Shown here one piece after another: positions 25,078 through 34,509 of a DNA stretch of 64,000 nt (position 1 is its first letter; each line of letters begins with the position of its first letter). The notes below the pieces were generated by a model, which did not search any database, had not been told where the DNA came from, and worked only from the letters and a program-made list of their open reading frames with translations. The stretch covers positions 27,808 through 91,807 of the forward strand of contig NZ_CAKXZT010000090.1 of NCBI RefSeq assembly GCF_935825525.1, read 5' to 3'. The translations under genes were made by a program, and so were the position numbers. Origin of the DNA: Mesorhizobium escarrei (GTDB taxonomy: Bacteria; Pseudomonadota; Alphaproteobacteria; Rhizobiales; Rhizobiaceae).

Positions 25078-27335
25078 TCCCGTTCCGCCTCGATCGCCGC
25101 GAGAATCCGCGGCGGCGACATCGGGATATGCGTCATCCGCACGCCCGCGGCGTTCGACACCGCATTGGCGATGGCCGCCAGCGGCGGCACGATCGAGGTC
25201 TCGCCGACGCCACGCACCCCGTAAGGATGGTTGGGATTGGGGATCTCGAGGATCTGCGTGTCGATCATCGGCAGGTCGGAGCAGACCGGGATGCGGTAGT
25301 CGAGGAAGCCGGGGTTCTGCAGCCGCCCGTCCTTGCCGTAGACGTACTCTTCGTTGAGCGCCCAGCCGATGCCTTGCGCAGCACCCCCCTGGTATTGCCC
25401 CTCGACATAGGTCGGGTGCACCGCCTTGCCGGCATCCTGCACGACTGTGTAGCGCAGCACCCTCGTGGCGCCGGTCTCCGGATCGACCTCGATATCGCAG
25501 ATATGGGTGGCGAAGGAGACGCCGGCGCCGTCGGCGACGAGCTCGCTGTGGCCGGCGATCGGCCCGCCCGTCTTTCCTGACCCGGCCGCGATCTCCTTCA
25601 GGGACAGCGCCGCAAGGTTGCCGTACTTCTCGCCTTTGGCGATGGCGTGGCCGTTTTCCCAGACCACGTCGTCGACGGGAACATCCCACATCTGCGCGGC
25701 GCGTTCCCGCAGGATCTTGATGGCGTTGCGGGCGGCCGAGATCGTCGCCATCGAGGAGGAGAAGGTGCCGCGGCTGCCGTCCGTCATGTCGTTGTAGCCG
25801 AGGCTGGAGGTGTCGGCGACCACCGCCTTGACCTGCTCATAGGCGATGCCGAGTTCCTCCGCCGCCACCAGCGACAGCGACGCGCGGGAACCACCCACAT
25901 CGACCGTGCCGACGGCAAGCGAGACCGAGCCGTCCATGCCGATGTTGAGGTCGGTGCAGGTCTGGCCGCCGAAGTTGAACCAGAAGCCGCAAGCCATGCC
26001 GCGGCCCTGGTTCTTGCCCAGCGGTGCCTTCATGTGCGGATGGTTCTTCGCCGCTTCCAGCGTCGGGCCGATGCCGATCGGGCCGTATACCGGGCCGTAG
26101 GACGATCTGGTGCCTTCCTGCGCGGCGTTCCTGATCCGGAACTCCACCGGATCCATGCCGATCTCCTTGGCCAGCTCGTCGACGGCGCTTTCCACCGCAA
26201 ACGCCGCCATCGGCGCCGACGGCGCGCGATAGGCCGCCGTCTTCGGCCGGTTGACCAGCACTTCGTAGCCGACTGTCCTGACGTTCTCGAGCCGATAGCA
26301 GGCGAACGCGGTCATGGCGCCGAGCTCGGCCCACATGCCGGCATAGGGGCCGCAGGAATAGCGCAGCGTCGCCTCGGCCGCCGTGATCGTGCCGTCCTTG
26401 CGGGCGCCGATCCTGACGTCGATCGAGGTGGCACTGGTCGGCCCGGAGGCGCGGAACACCTCGTCGCGCGTCATCACCAGCTTGACCGGCCGGCCGGCCT
26501 TGCGCGACAGCGCCAGCGCCACCGGCTCGGCCCAGACATGGGTCTTGCCCCCGAAACCGCCGCCGATCTCCGACGAGGTGACGCGCAGCTTGGAAGCTTC
26601 CATGCCAAGCAGCTGGGCGCAGTGCTGGCGGTAGACGAAATGGCCTTGTGTGCAGACCCAAAGGTCGGCGGTGCCGTCGGAGCTGACGCTCGCCACGCAA
26701 GCATGCGGCTCGATATAGCCCTGGTGCGTCTGCTCGGTCTTGAAGGAGCGTTCGACGACGAAGTCGGCCCGGCCAAATCCCTCATGGATGTCGCCATGGC
26801 CGTACTGGCTGCGCTTGGTGACGTTGGAAGACTTGACGGGCTTTTGCTCAAGGCCTTCGGTGAAGATGGTGTCGTCGAGCACGGGCGCCGAGTGCTTCAT
26901 CGCCTCGTCGACATCGGTCACATGCGGCAGCACTTCATAGTCGACCTCGATCAGCTTCAGCGCCTGCCTTGCCGTGCGGGCGTCGACCGCGGCGACCGCG
27001 GCCACCGCATGGCCGTCATAGAGCGCCTTCTTGCGCGCCATGCAGTTGTCGAGGATGTCGTACAGGGCGGCATCGCCGTCGGTGAGGTCGGGCAGGTCGG
27101 CCGCGGTGATCACCGCCTTCACCCCGTTGAGCTTCTCCGCCTTCGAGGTGTCGATCTTCCTGATCGTGGCGTGGGCGTGCGGGCTTCTCAGAACACGCCC
27201 GACCAACTGGCCGGTCATGTTGAAGTCCGCGCCATAGCGCGCGCGGCCCGTCACCTTGTCGACGCCGTCGGGGCGGATGGGACGCGTGCCGACGGAGGCG
27301 AAATTGCGTCCGGAATAGCGCGGATCGAAATTCAT
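25065..27335 (-). CDS. Xanthine dehydrogenase-family molybdopterin-binding subunit
   Basis: A 756-residue large subunit. Diagnostic segments are GVDKVTGRARYGADF at the start, SSEIGGGFGGKTHVWAEPVA, YRAPSAPMAAFAVESAVDEL, and the active-site glutamate in YGVRGVGETSIVPP near the C-terminus. No AYxCSFR loop typical of carbon monoxide dehydrogenase was seen, so this is an aldehyde-, purine- or aromatic-hydroxylating type. With the FeS and FAD subunits upstream it forms a cytoplasmic three-subunit molybdenum hydroxylase. The substrate is not predictable. Confidence 0.9.
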   Translation of the reverse strand: MNFDPRYSGRNFASVGTRPIRPDGVDKVTGRARYGADFNMTGQLVGRVLRSPHAHATIRKIDTSKAEKLNGVKAVITAADLPDLTDGDAALYDILDNCMARKKALYDGHAVAAVAAVDARTARQALKLIEVDYEVLPHVTDVDEAMKHSAPVLDDTIFTEGLEQKPVKSSNVTKRSQYGHGDIHEGFGRADFVVERSFKTEQTHQGYIEPHACVASVSSDGTADLWVCTQGHFVYRQHCAQLLGMEASKLRVTSSEIGGGFGGKTHVWAEPVALALSRKAGRPVKLVMTRDEVFRASGPTSATSIDVRIGARKDGTITAAEATLRYSCGPYAGMWAELGAMTAFACYRLENVRTVGYEVLVNRPKTAAYRAPSAPMAAFAVESAVDELAKEIGMDPVEFRIRNAAQEGTRSSYGPVYGPIGIGPTLEAAKNHPHMKAPLGKNQGRGMACGFWFNFGGQTCTDLNIGMDGSVSLAVGTVDVGGSRASLSLVAAEELGIAYEQVKAVVADTSSLGYNDMTDGSRGTFSSSMATISAARNAIKILRERAAQMWDVPVDDVVWENGHAIAKGEKYGNLAALSLKEIAAGSGKTGGPIAGHSELVADGAGVSFATHICDIEVDPETGATRVLRYTVVQDAGKAVHPTYVEGQYQGGAAQGIGWALNEEYVYGKDGRLQNPGFLDYRIPVCSDLPMIDTQILEIPNPNHPYGVRGVGETSIVPPLAAIANAVSNAAGVRMTHIPMSPPRILAAIEAEREWSK

Positions 27336-27337
27336 CG

Positions 27338-27817
27338 TCAGGCTCCCTTCATTACGCTTGCCGCGTCCTGGACGGCGCGCACGATCTTGTCATAGCCGGT
27401 GCAGCGGCAGAGGTTCCCGGCGAGGCCGAAGCGGATTTCCTCCTCGGTCGGGTCGGGGTTCTTGGCCAACAGGTCTTTCGCCGCGATCAGGAAGCCCGGC
27501 GTGCAGACGCCACATTGCAGCGCTGCGTGCTCGAGGAACTTCTGCTGCAGCGGATGCAGCCTGTCGCCATGCGCCATGCCCTCGATGGTCTCGACGCGCC
27601 GGCCTTCGGCCTCCGCGCCAAGCACCAGGCACGAGCACACCAGCCGGTCGTCGAGGATGATGCTGCAGGCGCCGCAGTCGCCGGTGCCGCAGCCTTCCTT
27701 GGCGCCGGTCAGCCCGAGGCGGTCGCGCAGCACGTCGAGCAGCGTCTCGTCCGGTTGGCAAAGGTACTCGACATTGTCGCCGTTGATTGTCGTTGAAACT
27801 GCTACACCAGCCATCAT
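27338..27817 (-). CDS. (2Fe-2S) subunit of the xanthine dehydrogenase-type enzyme
   Basis: A 159-residue electron-transfer subunit. The plant-type cluster site is GAKEGCGTGDCGACSII, and the second cluster domain has CGVCTPGF and GNLCRCTGYDKIV. Both [2Fe-2S] binding sets are complete. It overlaps the FAD-subunit gene by 4 bp and ends two bases before the large-subunit ATG, so the complex is made in strict order FAD, FeS, Mo. No export signal, hence cytoplasmic. Confidence 0.93.
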   Translation of the reverse strand: MMAGVAVSTTINGDNVEYLCQPDETLLDVLRDRLGLTGAKEGCGTGDCGACSIILDDRLVCSCLVLGAEAEGRRVETIEGMAHGDRLHPLQQKFLEHAALQCGVCTPGFLIAAKDLLAKNPDPTEEEIRFGLAGNLCRCTGYDKIVRAVQDAASVMKGA

Positions 27818-28674
27818 TTGCCTCCTGCACGCGCATAGGCGGTCGTGGCGGCCCGCCCGGCCAGCACACCCGCAACTTTTCTTCTGAACTCGACGGTGCC
27901 CCGCTTGTCGTCGATGGGACGGCAGGTCCCCGAGCAGACCTTGGCGAGCCGCTCCAGCGCTGCTTCGTCCAGCTTCCTGCCGATCAGGGCCTCGGCCGCC
28001 TCTTCCACCAGCAGCACCGTCGGCGCCACGGCGCCCAGTGCCACGCGGGCCGATTTGACGACACCTTGTTCATCGAGTGTCAGCTTCACCCCGGCGCTGA
28101 CCACGGCGATGTCCATCTCCGTGCGTGGAATGAAACGCAGATAGGCATCGCCGGAGCGCGGCGCGCGCCTGTCGAGCAGGATCGCCTCGATGATTTCTCC
28201 CTTGGCGAGCGACGTCTTGCCAGGCCCGGTCGGCACTGCCTCTACCGCGACCGTGCGCCTGCCTCCTGGCCCGATGATCAATGCCCTGGCGCCGGCGGCC
28301 ACCAGCGCCGGCACGCTGTCGGCGGCCGGCGAGGCGTTGCAAAGATTGCCGACGATTGTGCAGCGACCCTGCACCTGTTTCGAGCCAATCAGTTTGGCCG
28401 CTTCGACGACGCCCGGCCATTCCCTCTTCAAGGCCGCGCTCTCTCCCATCAGGGCGCAGGAGACCGCCGCACCAATGCTGAAGCCATCCGCCGTTTCCCT
28501 GATCTCGCCCAGTCCGTCGATCGACTTGATGTCGACGATCAGGTCGGGCTCGATAAAGCCGCCTTTCATTCTCACCAGGAGGTCGCTGCCTCCGGCGAGA
28601 ATGGCGGCGGTGCCAGGCGAACCGGCCAACTGGCCAACGGCATCTTCCATTGAATGCGGACGTATGTAGCGCAT
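27814..28674 (-). CDS. FAD-binding subunit of the xanthine dehydrogenase-type enzyme
   Basis: A 286-residue flavoprotein from ATG 28674 (MRYIRPHSMEDAVGQL). The FAD motifs are ILAGGSDLLVRMKGG near residue 30 and the conserved RCTIVGNLCNASPAADSVP near residue 100. The frame continues 27 codons upstream but that stretch has no family match. It is the first gene of the four-gene minus-strand operon. It passes electrons from the FeS clusters to NAD+ or another acceptor. Confidence 0.92.
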   Translation of the reverse strand: MRYIRPHSMEDAVGQLAGSPGTAAILAGGSDLLVRMKGGFIEPDLIVDIKSIDGLGEIRETADGFSIGAAVSCALMGESAALKREWPGVVEAAKLIGSKQVQGRCTIVGNLCNASPAADSVPALVAAGARALIIGPGGRRTVAVEAVPTGPGKTSLAKGEIIEAILLDRRAPRSGDAYLRFIPRTEMDIAVVSAGVKLTLDEQGVVKSARVALGAVAPTVLLVEEAAEALIGRKLDEAALERLAKVCSGTCRPIDDKRGTVEFRRKVAGVLAGRAATTAYARAGGK

Positions 28675-28882
28675 CGTCTCCCCTTGATCATCGCAATTCT
28701 GTCGGCCTGTTATAGAGCCTTGGATCGCAATGGTCATCCGGTTCTGCATGAGCACCGATTAGGCCAGGCGCCGCAAGACAAATGGCAACATTCCACCGCC
28801 ATATCGGCCATCGTCGGTAGCCAACTGCTGAGTCTGAGACCTGGAGCGGCGGGCGGCGGGCTTTTGCCGGCGCGTTCTCAAC

Positions 28883-29818
28883 TCAGGACGCCGGGTTGAA
28901 CTGAAGCAATTTGAAGCAATCGCCGCTTCCCGACTTCAACTGCGTCAGGAAACGTTTCGACCGGTCGATCCATTCCTGGTGCGATCTGGCCCCGGACTCG
29001 ATCTCGTCGACCGGTCCAAGCTTGACGAAGCTGCGCCCCTTGCTGAAAAGCCAGCACGCACGGCCGAGAAGTCTTCGGCTGCGCTGGCGCAAGAGGTCGG
29101 CATCATAAAAGATGTCGAGCACCTCCTGCTTGATCTTCCGCTGCTTTTCAGGGTTTGCGATCGCAGCCTCGATCGGCTCGCCGCCGATCGCATCCTGCAG
29201 GTCCTTGTAGTCGAGGGCGAGCTGAGTGGTGGCATATTTGATCTCGCTCTCATCCTGGACAATGTTGAACCACAGCGTGGGATCGAGTTCGTTGACGACA
29301 AACGATGCTTCGAAATCGCGCGACAGGTTCAGGATCTCGAACGCTTGAACTTCAACGTCGCGCTCGACCAAAAGGATCTCGGCGACCTGCTTGCCGAGTT
29401 CCGCCCCGTGCGCGCTGATCGCGGCGTTAGTCCCGCCGAGTTCCGGACTGATATAGGGTCCGCCATCATCCAACAGCGCATCGAATTCGCCCAGGTATTC
29501 GACGACGGCGGCGCCGCGAGCAATGCGCGCGGCCAGTTTGGCGAGAACCAGCTGCAGCTCCGTTTCGCGCTTGCGCTGGTCCTGATAATTCTGCTGAAAA
29601 AAGAAGATGAACAGAGAAACGCCTATTCCGATCAGGATAATGCCGAGCTGGGAAAAGGTGTTGCGATAATATTCCAGCAGCTTTTCACGATGGCGCATGT
29701 CATGGCGCACGCTGTGTGCCACACGAGCATTGACGATTAGCGAAAGGATCAGCAGCCCGGCACCGACCAGGATGAGGCCGCCGATGAGGAAATAGCCTTG
29801 CCCGGAACTGAAATCCAT
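28883..29818 (-). CDS. Uncharacterised membrane-anchored protein
   Basis: A 311-residue protein with two N-terminal membrane segments (FLIGGLILVGAGLLILSLIV and LGIILIGIGVSLFIFFF) separated by a basic, charged loop. A long soluble, mostly helical C-terminal domain of about 230 residues follows, with likely coiled-coil stretches. It has no motif I recognise. The topology (two anchors, large cytoplasmic domain) resembles membrane-tethered sensor or defence-associated proteins, but nothing beyond topology supports that. It stands alone, convergent with no neighbour. Confidence 0.7.
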   Translation of the reverse strand: MDFSSGQGYFLIGGLILVGAGLLILSLIVNARVAHSVRHDMRHREKLLEYYRNTFSQLGIILIGIGVSLFIFFFQQNYQDQRKRETELQLVLAKLAARIARGAAVVEYLGEFDALLDDGGPYISPELGGTNAAISAHGAELGKQVAEILLVERDVEVQAFEILNLSRDFEASFVVNELDPTLWFNIVQDESEIKYATTQLALDYKDLQDAIGGEPIEAAIANPEKQRKIKQEVLDIFYDADLLRQRSRRLLGRACWLFSKGRSFVKLGPVDEIESGARSHQEWIDRSKRFLTQLKSGSGDCFKLLQFNPAS

Positions 29819-29966
29819 TCTTTTGCCGCGTCCCTGAAGCCCAGACCGCGCAGACTAATCCCATTCCGTTTCAACGCCTACGGGCGACCCATGAAGCGGG
29901 CACTCGCCTAATACTTTAGTTGTAATCTCTCGCGTCTTTGATATCGTCACGGAGGGAGGAATTCAG

Positions 29967-30233
29967 ATGGTAGTAGAGTGCACATCCGCGCCCCAAATGG
30001 GCGTCTTTTCAATCATTGAACTGGATCTCTTGAGGGGGGTGGTTCGGGAAACTTTGCAGTCCGGCGAAGCGGAGCTCGACAACGAGGACGCCGAAATGAT
30101 CGCGCGCGTGGTCATCGCAACCTACAAGGACGGCGCCTCGGGTCGCGAGGAATTGCTTGAAGCCGCCCGGATTGCCGCCAGGCGCTGCGCCCTCGACCAT
30201 TTTTACGATCGAGCAGTCGGCCTGTTCGCATAG
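29967..30233 (+). CDS. Small conserved-looking protein of unknown function
   Basis: An 88-residue acidic, helical protein with a strong GGAGGGAGGAA ribosome-binding site just before the ATG. The core (DEDAEMIARVVIATYKDG-like, here EDAEMIARVVIATYKDGAS) and the alanine-rich helix EAARIAARRCALDHFYDRA give a compact helical pattern common to small rhizobial proteins. I cannot assign a family. It is divergent from the membrane protein at 28883-29818. Confidence 0.7.
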   Translation: MVVECTSAPQMGVFSIIELDLLRGVVRETLQSGEAELDNEDAEMIARVVIATYKDGASGREELLEAARIAARRCALDHFYDRAVGLFA

Positions 30234-30493
30234 GATTTCGCATCTGACGCAATTCAGGGCGGAGCTGCTCGTTCGACATTTCGTTTCGCACGTCGATCTT
30301 GTCGATCGGCGGTTTGCGACGGGCGCGGCAGCCGCAAGAGCCGTCGATGCAACTGCGCAAAGCCGACTTCGTTCTGGAGCGGGATGCGTTCGAATTGAAT
30401 TGGGAATCCCGCGCTATCTATTGGTTTCATCCGCATTTTTACGACGGCAGGCGATCCCACCTGGTGCAGATGCTCCCATCTGCAACTGTAGTC

Positions 30494-32476
30494 CTACGCA
30501 GAAATGCCCAGCCTGAACTTGTCGGTATCTTTCATCCTGCCTTGCCTCGCGGCCAAGTGGTTTGTCAGCAGATTTTCTTCGATGGGCTGTGACATGAAAA
30601 ACCCTTGAGCGCTGTGACAACGCTCGGCGATCAGGAAATTAAGCTGCGCTTCATTTTCCACCCCCTCTGCCAGGACGGACAAGCCGAGGGAATTGGCCAG
30701 CGCTATAATGCCTCGAACAATGTTCTGTTTTTTCTTCGACCCTTCCAGACCGCTCAAGAACGATCGGTCGATCTTCAACCGATCCAGGTTGAAATCGGCA
30801 AGGTAGCCGAAACTTGAATAGCCGGATCCAAAATCGTCGAGTGCCAGACCGACGCCGATATTTCGAATTTCCGTCAGCATGTTCAAGGCGTTTCGGCTGT
30901 TCTGGATAAGTACCCCTTCCGTTATTTCCAGTTGCAGGCGCGAGGGCGGCAGTCCTGTTTGTTGCAGCACCAGAACAAGGTGGGCGAAGTACGCATCGTT
31001 CTGAAGGCTTTTGCCCGAAAAATTGACCGAGCAAACGAAATCATCGGCAGAAACAGGCGCCCATCGAGCTGCCTGCAGGCAAGCCTTGCTCAGCACAACC
31101 TTGTCGACTTCCAGTATCAGATCGCTTCGTTCGGCAACTGGAATGAATGACATCGGCAGGCGAATCGCGCCCGAAGCGGGGTCGCGCCAGCGCACGAGCG
31201 CCTCGGCGCCGATCATGCGGCCGGTTGCCAACTCGAACTGCGGTTGCCAAACCAGAAAGAACTCGTCGCAGTTAAGCGCACGCTTAATCCCAGCTTCTTC
31301 GCCGAGCTGCATATCGAACTGATTGAGGATTGCAGGCGAGAACGTCACGAAGCCGGAGCGTCCTTCCGCTTTGGCGACATAAAGAGCGCTATCTGCGTTG
31401 CGCAACAGCGTGGAAATATTCGAACCATGTTCGGGGAAACACGCCATGCCGATACTGGCTCCCATCCGCACGTGGTGGCCCGCGAGTTCGGCAAACCGGT
31501 TCAATTGCTCGCGAAGCCAATGTCCGAGAGCATTGGCTGCCGCGCGCCGGTCCCCGATCGCCATGACGGCAAACTCGTCGCCGCCCAGACGGATGGCGAC
31601 CACTTCGTCCGGCCGCTCGACCGATTGCAGGATTTCCGCGACGGCTTTCAGCAGCAGATCACCGACGTGATGACCGAACGTATCGTTCACGCTCTTGAAA
31701 TGATCCAGGTCTATCAGGAAAAGTCGGAGTTGCTTGCCGGCCAGCCTTGCCCGGTCCAGCATCACGTCCCTGTTGGCTGACATCCAGGCACGGTTCTTCA
31801 ATTCCGTCGTCGCGTCGCGCCAGGCCAGAAACTCCAGTTTCCTTATCGTTTCCCGACGGCCGATAAGCAATACCGCAGTTCCGATCGCCAGCAGCGACAA
31901 GACCGCCAGTGCGAATGCAATCTGGTAATTGAATCTCTTCAGGCTTTTTTCCGCCGAATAGAGATCCACGTTGATCTCATCTCCATATTTGTAATATTCG
32001 TCGTTCATCCTCGCTACGAGATGCTCGAGTTCCAGCCCCATTTCATTCAATATATTTTCGTCGAGGGGCGGCCCGGCCGCAATCAATTCATCAAGCCGTG
32101 TCACCGCGTCAACGACACGCGGAACGATACTTGCATAGGCGGGAATCTCGCTCGCTGTCCCAGTGCCGTCGATCCGCTTGAAACGGATGTAGACCAGGTC
32201 GTTCGCCGCCGATAACTGCTCAAGGCTGGCTGCAGAGCCAGGGGCGGCCTGGGCGAGCGACGTCATGTCCCTGAGGTGGGTTACATCGCGTATCGCAATG
32301 TGGAACTCGCGGATGGCGAAAAAGCCGAACCGAGGCAGCGAATATTCGATCTTGCTGAGGCTTAGAAACAATATGGTGATCAGGACGGCAGAGCTGGCTG
32401 CTGCAGCCGCAATGGCGGTCCCGTAGGTGACGGGAACGCGCCAGCCTCTCGATCCGAAGCGTGCCATACGAGCCAC
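30494..32476 (-). CDS. GGDEF-EAL cyclic-di-GMP protein with membrane sensor domain
   Basis: A 660-residue protein. Two membrane segments (about residues 17-40 and 185-205) enclose a periplasmic sensor domain of about 140 residues. The GGDEF domain (about 220-390) has an intact RLGGDEFAVM, but the inhibitory site reads RPDE rather than RxxD, so product inhibition may be lost. The EAL domain (about 400-655) keeps EALVRW, LEITEG, LDDFGSGYS, KIDRSF and the late AEGVE, all needed for phosphodiesterase activity. Both activities are therefore possible. It lies 12 bp downstream of a periplasmic molybdopterin-fold gene. Confidence 0.93.
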   Translation of the reverse strand: MARMARFGSRGWRVPVTYGTAIAAAAASSAVLITILFLSLSKIEYSLPRFGFFAIREFHIAIRDVTHLRDMTSLAQAAPGSAASLEQLSAANDLVYIRFKRIDGTGTASEIPAYASIVPRVVDAVTRLDELIAAGPPLDENILNEMGLELEHLVARMNDEYYKYGDEINVDLYSAEKSLKRFNYQIAFALAVLSLLAIGTAVLLIGRRETIRKLEFLAWRDATTELKNRAWMSANRDVMLDRARLAGKQLRLFLIDLDHFKSVNDTFGHHVGDLLLKAVAEILQSVERPDEVVAIRLGGDEFAVMAIGDRRAAANALGHWLREQLNRFAELAGHHVRMGASIGMACFPEHGSNISTLLRNADSALYVAKAEGRSGFVTFSPAILNQFDMQLGEEAGIKRALNCDEFFLVWQPQFELATGRMIGAEALVRWRDPASGAIRLPMSFIPVAERSDLILEVDKVVLSKACLQAARWAPVSADDFVCSVNFSGKSLQNDAYFAHLVLVLQQTGLPPSRLQLEITEGVLIQNSRNALNMLTEIRNIGVGLALDDFGSGYSSFGYLADFNLDRLKIDRSFLSGLEGSKKKQNIVRGIIALANSLGLSVLAEGVENEAQLNFLIAERCHSAQGFFMSQPIEENLLTNHLAARQGRMKDTDKFRLGISA

Positions 32477-32488
32477 GCCGGAGCTCGA

Positions 32489-33019
32489 TCAGCCGCCGGG
32501 CTCGAGCGTCTTGATCAGCCAGACCCACCGTGGTTTGTGGATTGGCGTATCGAAGGCCGGGTGGTCGTTGAGCGGATAGACCAGCCGGGTCGGACCTTGC
32601 GTGCGCCGGGTCAGCAATTTTCCATTCTGGCGGGTGGCAAGCAGGAGAGGACCTTCCGTCCAATCTTCGCGCGGAATTATCTGCACATATTCGTCCACCG
32701 CCCGCAGAACAACGGAATCCTCGCCTTCCAATCCAACGAGCTTGAGCACATCGCGGAACAGGACGCCCTCAAATGTAAGCTGTCCCTTTTCAAATGGACT
32801 TGGGGTGGTAACCCGGTAGAGACCGAGCTTTTCCAGCTGTCGCAACGTGACTGGGACCGACTTGCCGTTGTTTTTCACATTGAAGGCCACAGTGTCCGGC
32901 GATTCCGGGAGATCAGCGGGCTCCAACGCCCTGGCCGGCAGGACGCCAAGCGCCAGGACTGCCAGCATGATCAGACTGCGCCTAAGCGATGAAAATCCTG
33001 TGTTGAGCAAGGATGACAT
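32489..33019 (-). CDS. Exported oxidoreductase molybdopterin-binding-domain protein (no Mo-ligand Cys)
   Basis: A 176-residue protein from ATG 33019 with a signal peptide (SLRRSLIMLAVLALGV, cleavage after about PARA). The mature part follows the short sulfite-oxidase-like fold: FEGVLFRDVLKLVGL, then VQIIPREDW. No cysteine remains in the mature protein, so it cannot ligate molybdenum in the usual way. Such short forms are found next to membrane sensors. It is translated just before the GGDEF-EAL gene, which suggests it feeds a periplasmic signal to it. Confidence 0.8.
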   Translation of the reverse strand: MSSLLNTGFSSLRRSLIMLAVLALGVLPARALEPADLPESPDTVAFNVKNNGKSVPVTLRQLEKLGLYRVTTPSPFEKGQLTFEGVLFRDVLKLVGLEGEDSVVLRAVDEYVQIIPREDWTEGPLLLATRQNGKLLTRRTQGPTRLVYPLNDHPAFDTPIHKPRWVWLIKTLEPGG

Positions 33020-33442
33020 GCGCAATCCTTTTCTTCTCGATGGGCCAGCCGTCGCCTTACCGGGCAGGCGGGGCTTACATTGCCATGAATGTCTGATTTT
33101 TCCGTTAGCTCTGTTCGACCGACGAACGGGGAGAGACGCACAACGGCGAAACTGCCGATCTCCCCCCTCGTGGCGGAGATGGCCGGCAGGCCAGAGGGGC
33201 GTGAAGGATCGCGGCCTCATTCCAGCCTGGGTTCCTCTCCCCACTTCGCGGGAGCGAGGAACCCAGGTCCTGACAGGGAGACTGCGCTCTTATCTGCTTC
33301 CAGAATGCCAGCTCAATTTTGAACGCATCCCGCTCTACCTCCCAGCCCGTTGTCCTCGCCACAACAGCTCGATTCCTGCGCGTAGGCGATCCGTAAGCGG
33401 GCATCTGCCAGCCTTCCCTCGACGTCCAGGGAGGGAAGACCG
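33020..33442. repeat. Intergenic region with two dispersed palindromic repeat units
   Basis: Two repeat units fill much of this 423-bp gap. At about 33150-33210 lies the unit with CTCCCCCCTCGTGG and GGCCGGCAGGCCAGAGGGG. At 33218-33268 lies the unit with GGGTTCCTC and GAGGAACCC as inverted arms. Both recur elsewhere in the window (41309-41515, 57700-57897). No gene is supported here; the long frame reaching back from the molybdopterin-fold gene is a read-through of the repeat. Confidence 0.75.
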
Positions 33443-34321
33443 ATGTCGAAGCTCCATGCCAACCTTGTTCTTCTGGTTGCTGCAGCTTTGTGGGGCTTCG
33501 GCAATATCCCGCAAAAGACTATTCTGGACCATCTCGACCCGCTGAGCGCGGTCGGCATGCGCTGCCTGATCGGCGGGCTTATGGTCCTGCCTCTGATCGT
33601 CACCGAACCCCGACAGCCGGCAGGCGGCCTCTATCGCGCGAGCCTGGCAAGGGTAAGCGCGTTGTTTGCGGTCTCGATCGTTTTTCAGCAGATCGGCTAT
33701 CTCGGCACGTCGGTGACCAATGCCAGCTTTCTGATCAGCACGTCGACGGTGATGACGCCGATTGCGGCGCGGCTGCTGATCGGCGAGCGATTGACGACGA
33801 CCGTTGGGCTCGCCGCCGGCCTGTCTGTGCTCGGCGCGCTGCTCCTGTCCGTCGGCATCGCGAGCTTCAACCGCGGCGATGCGGCGATCATGCTGTCGGC
33901 GGTCTGCTTTGCGCTGTGGATGGTCGAGCTCGGCCGCCATGCGCAAACCTACGGACGCCCGTTCACCGCCATGGCGGCGCAATGCCTCGGCGCGGCGGTG
34001 GTCACCTTGCCTTTCGGCCTGTTGCACGGCAATCTGTCGCCTGCCACCGTGATCGATGCCTGGCCGCAATTGCTTGTGCTGGGCGTGTTCTCGACCGCCG
34101 TCGGCTTCAGCATCCAGACTGTCGCCCAGCGCTTCACCTCGGCCAGTCACGCGGCGGTGATGGTTAGCGCCGAAAGTGTGTTCGGCGCGTTGGGTGCCGC
34201 GCTTTTCCTGGCCGAGCGGACGTCGTCCGCAGGCGTGCTCGGCGCGACGATCATGCTCGGCGCCATCCTCTATCTCGCCACGTCCGGCGGCAAAACTGCC
34301 AAAGCCGGTGCAGGCGGCTGA
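33443..34321 (+). CDS. EamA/DMT-family transporter
   Basis: A 292-residue protein with ten hydrophobic segments in two EamA halves. It begins LHANLVLLVAAALWGFG, the usual first helix of drug/metabolite transporters. The second half carries TAVGFSIQTVAQRFTSASHA and ESVFGALGAALFLAERTS, the family-typical end with acidic residue in helix 9. These proteins export amino acids, metabolites or drugs; the substrate is not predictable. It stands alone, convergent with the TetR gene. Confidence 0.9.
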   Translation: MSKLHANLVLLVAAALWGFGNIPQKTILDHLDPLSAVGMRCLIGGLMVLPLIVTEPRQPAGGLYRASLARVSALFAVSIVFQQIGYLGTSVTNASFLISTSTVMTPIAARLLIGERLTTTVGLAAGLSVLGALLLSVGIASFNRGDAAIMLSAVCFALWMVELGRHAQTYGRPFTAMAAQCLGAAVVTLPFGLLHGNLSPATVIDAWPQLLVLGVFSTAVGFSIQTVAQRFTSASHAAVMVSAESVFGALGAALFLAERTSSAGVLGATIMLGAILYLATSGGKTAKAGAGG

Positions 34322-34509
34322 ATTGGCAGGTTGATCGCCGGCCGCATATGATTCACGCTTGGCCGGTTTGGAATGCAGGATTGAGTGCCGGTCGCCGCAC
34401 CCTTCACAGCGCGGGCATGTTTGTCCGCGAACATTTATAACCCTGGGTGAGGCAGCTGCTGGCGCAAAGCGGGCTTCGTCCCAGCGCCGCGCTTTCGGCA
34501 GCCCAGCCT

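Noticed and set aside
25647..27395. 582-codon plus-strand open frame opposite the XDH large subunit
   Set aside because: Shadow of a well-supported gene; Arg/Gly/His-rich and motif-free.
33020..33244. N-terminal extension of the molybdopterin-fold gene
   Set aside because: It reads through dispersed repeats and would bury the signal peptide.
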